7,707 nucleotides of DNA from Lachnospiraceae bacterium (GTDB taxonomy: Bacteria > Bacillota > Clostridia > Lachnospirales > Lachnospiraceae), in NCBI GenBank assembly GCA_024403585.1, contig JAKSRN010000087.1, forward strand, positions 1 through 7,707, written 5' to 3'. The translations under genes were made by a program, and so were the position numbers. The notes under the pieces are model-generated. The model was given only the letters and a program-made list of their open reading frames with translations, was not told the origin of the DNA and searched no databases. Shown in pieces: positions 6,373 through 7,707 of the stretch (the first letter of the stretch is position 1; every line of letters starts with the position of its first letter).

Positions 6373-7332
6373 TTAATTAAAATATACCAGTTCTGCTTCC
6401 GGTGGAGTTGTGGATTTGATTGAGATTGCCTGGAATACAGGACCCTGTTCTCCATAAGCCTCCATATACTGCCAGGTTACTTTTGCAGTTACATCAACCC
6501 AGCTTCCCATAGGAATCTTTGCTGCATTTTTTGAAAGACAGATATATCCGATGAATGCAGTATCATCTGCACAACAGGTCATCGCTGTACGACCCGGAAC
6601 AAAATACTCTGCATCAGCCTCTCTGCTCTTAAGGACCATGCCCTTAAAATGCACTGTCTTACCATAATAACGCTGTGGATGATCGCCCAGATCTACATAG
6701 AAGATACCATAATCCACATCCTCGATCTCGATCACATCAGCGTCCAAATCATATGGCACAGAATCCTCAAAGATATCTGTGATCTCACGGTTCTTATCCT
6801 CGAATACGATTTCTCCGCCCGGATTCACAACCTTGATGCTGCGGCGGAAATTTGCCAGTGGCATGTTCTCATCACAGCGGTTAAACATGATCAGATCTGC
6901 ATTCTTTACCATCTCTACAAAGAGAGATTTCATATTGTTCATATATACCTGTGCAGTGGTTCCGTCGATTGTGACAATCTGCTGGACAATACCCCATCCT
7001 TCAGGCAGCTGCATCTCTTCTTCCAGCTCTTTGACACTCCACAAAGGATTGAACTCCAGTACTACACGGTCCGGATGATATTTTTCCTCCAGCTCCTGCA
7101 GTTTTTCCAAAGTAAAATCTTCTTTGCTGTCAATTACCTCCAGCTTTGTATTATAGATCGCCAGCTCTTCCTCATCATATTCTTCCTCACCTTCCTCGCA
7201 GGTGATCAGGAGTGTCGGCTCCATGATCTGGAAATAGTCCTGCTGGATCGTGAAATTGATAAAGGTAGTTTTTCCACTCTCAAGGAAACCGGTGATCAGG
7301 TATATCGGAACTCTGATTTCATCTTCATTCAT
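6373..7332 (-). CDS. CobW-like (COG0523-type) GTPase fused to a YcgQ/DUF1980-like C-terminal domain
   Basis: This is a 319-residue cytoplasmic protein. The N-terminal half is a G3E-family P-loop GTPase: IYLITGFLESGKTT with Walker A at 15-23, an acidic segment after the second strand (CEEGEEEYDEEE 45-56), and NRCD (151-154) in place of the NKxD guanine-specificity motif. The CxCC metal motif typical of COG0523 proteins is absent. The C-terminal part (about 223-313) resembles DUF1980 of YcgQ: GKTVHFKG, a YFVPGRTAMTCCADD stretch with paired cysteines (253-254), and GSWVDVTAKV. In other Firmicutes, YcgQ-type proteins and CobW GTPases occur in metal-homeostasis neighbourhoods, so a metal-insertion or metal-trafficking role is inferred but not shown. 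Start: an ATG 15 bases upstream (7347) also exists, but its nearest GGAG is 16 bases away; the ATG at 7332 has GGAG nine bases ahead. The gene lies shortly after a canonical CobW gene and is probably in the same operon. Confidence 0.78.
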   Translation of the reverse strand: MNEDEIRVPIYLITGFLESGKTTFINFTIQQDYFQIMEPTLLITCEEGEEEYDEEELAIYNTKLEVIDSKEDFTLEKLQELEEKYHPDRVVLEFNPLWSVKELEEEMQLPEGWGIVQQIVTIDGTTAQVYMNNMKSLFVEMVKNADLIMFNRCDENMPLANFRRSIKVVNPGGEIVFEDKNREITDIFEDSVPYDLDADVIEIEDVDYGIFYVDLGDHPQRYYGKTVHFKGMVLKSREADAEYFVPGRTAMTCCADDTAFIGYICLSKNAAKIPMGSWVDVTAKVTWQYMEAYGEQGPVFQAISIKSTTPPEAELVYFN

Positions 7333-7341
7333 ATCTATATT

Positions 7342-7345
7342 CTCC
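7342..7345 (-). promoter_or_regulatory. Ribosome binding site favouring the inner start of the GTPase gene
   Basis: GGAG lies nine bases before the ATG at 7332. It is formed by the first codons (ATGGAG) of the alternative longer frame starting at 7347. The longer start would have to use a GGAG 16 bases away, so the inner start is somewhat favoured. The difference is only five residues, ahead of the first strand of the GTPase fold. Confidence 0.5.
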
Positions 7346-7368
7346 ATTCTGTATCGAATGCATCTCCG

Positions 7369-7707
7369 TTATACGAGATGGAAGAGTTTTTCCAGTTTAT
7401 CTTCTCTCAGCTGTGCGCCGATTACGCAAAGACGTCCTGTGTACTCCGGCTGTCCCTGGCGGATCTCATACTCGCCTGGAACCAGGTCAAAATACATCCA
7501 CTCGCCATCAGTACTCTCAACCATACCTTTTGCACGAAGAACGATGCCAACCAGTGTGTCCTCATCAGAAAGCTCCACCATGATCTCTTCCAGTTCTTCT
7601 TTTGTATATTTACGATATGTTTCTTTGCCCCAGCTTGTGAAGACCTCATCTGCATGGTGATCATGGCCACATCCGCAACCGTCTCCATGGTCATGATGAT
7701 GATGCTC
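7369..7707 (-). CDS. CobW/COG0523 GTPase, C-terminal part (5' end outside the window)
   Basis: The open frame runs without a stop to the window edge, giving 112 residues of a protein whose GTPase half lies beyond position 7707. The visible part starts in a metal-binding stretch of HHHHDHGDGCGCGHDHH type, with eight His and two Cys within 18 residues. It continues into a CobW_C domain: LVGIVLRAKGMV, EWMYFDLVPG, YTGRLCVIGAQL, and a closing LEKLFHLV. This matches zinc- or cobalt-linked COG0523 metallochaperone GTPases, whose His-rich linker sits between the GTPase and CobW_C domains. It ends 36 bases before the preferred start of the second CobW-like gene, so they are likely one operon. A methionine at 7581 is only an internal codon and should not be taken as a start. 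Which metal it serves cannot be told from this fragment. Confidence 0.9.
   Translation of the reverse strand, partial: EHHHHDHGDGCGCGHDHHADEVFTSWGKETYRKYTKEELEEIMVELSDEDTLVGIVLRAKGMVESTDGEWMYFDLVPGEYEIRQGQPEYTGRLCVIGAQLREDKLEKLFHLV

Noticed and set aside
6317..6373. N-terminal extension of Pth from the ATG at 6373
   Set aside because: The extension translates the terminator-like hairpin, overlaps the previous stop codon, has no ribosome site, and is not part of the Pth family N-terminus.
7369..7581. A separate 70-residue small gene starting at 7581
   Set aside because: The frame stays open to the window edge, and the upstream residues form the His/Cys-rich linker of a CobW protein. The methionine is internal.
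7422..7694. 90-codon minus-strand frame overlapping the CobW C-terminus
   Set aside because: It is an out-of-frame shadow of the CobW gene with no domain resemblance.

Overview
The window looks like a piece of a Clostridia chromosome, most likely Lachnospiraceae (gut Blautia/Dorea/Roseburia-like). This rests on mid-range GC, AGGAG-type ribosome binding sites, the gene order pth-mfd-foldase lipoprotein, and a MetH-like stand-alone homocysteine methyltransferase. The family assignment is inferred from protein style and gene order, not from a search. Every gene I can support lies on the minus strand, so the biological order runs from position 7707 down to 1.

Layout in the direction of transcription: (1) 7707-7369 is the C-terminal end of a COG0523/CobW GTPase that enters from outside the window and carries a His/Cys-rich metal-binding stretch. 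(2) 7332-6373 is a second, divergent CobW-like GTPase whose C-terminal half resembles the YcgQ/DUF1980 domain. (3) 6366-6333 is a hairpin plus short U-run between this pair and pth, a possible weak terminator or attenuator. (4) 6316-5522 is pth, peptidyl-tRNA hydrolase, with an unusual low-complexity tail of about 76 residues built partly from a 45-bp tandem repeat. (5) 5525-2166 is mfd, the transcription-repair coupling factor, overlapping pth by ATGA. (6) 2165-1991 is an intergenic region with a good sigma-A type promoter and an imperfect direct repeat. (7) 1990-947 is a PrsA/SurA-like foldase lipoprotein. (8) 930-55 is a homocysteine S-methyltransferase domain protein. (9) 40-9 is a strong hairpin that closes the unit.

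The genes fall into three working groups. The two GTPases probably act in metal (zinc-type) homeostasis. pth and mfd are translationally coupled housekeeping genes that rescue stalled translation products and stalled RNA polymerase. The lipoprotein and methyltransferase form a two-gene unit with its own promoter and terminator, though their functions have no obvious link. The least ordinary parts are the tandem GTPases, in particular the second one, which lacks the family's CxCC metal motif and is fused to a DUF1980-like domain, and the Pth tail. I see no mobile element, CRISPR array, tRNA or rRNA. Long plus-strand reading frames are antisense shadows of the real genes.
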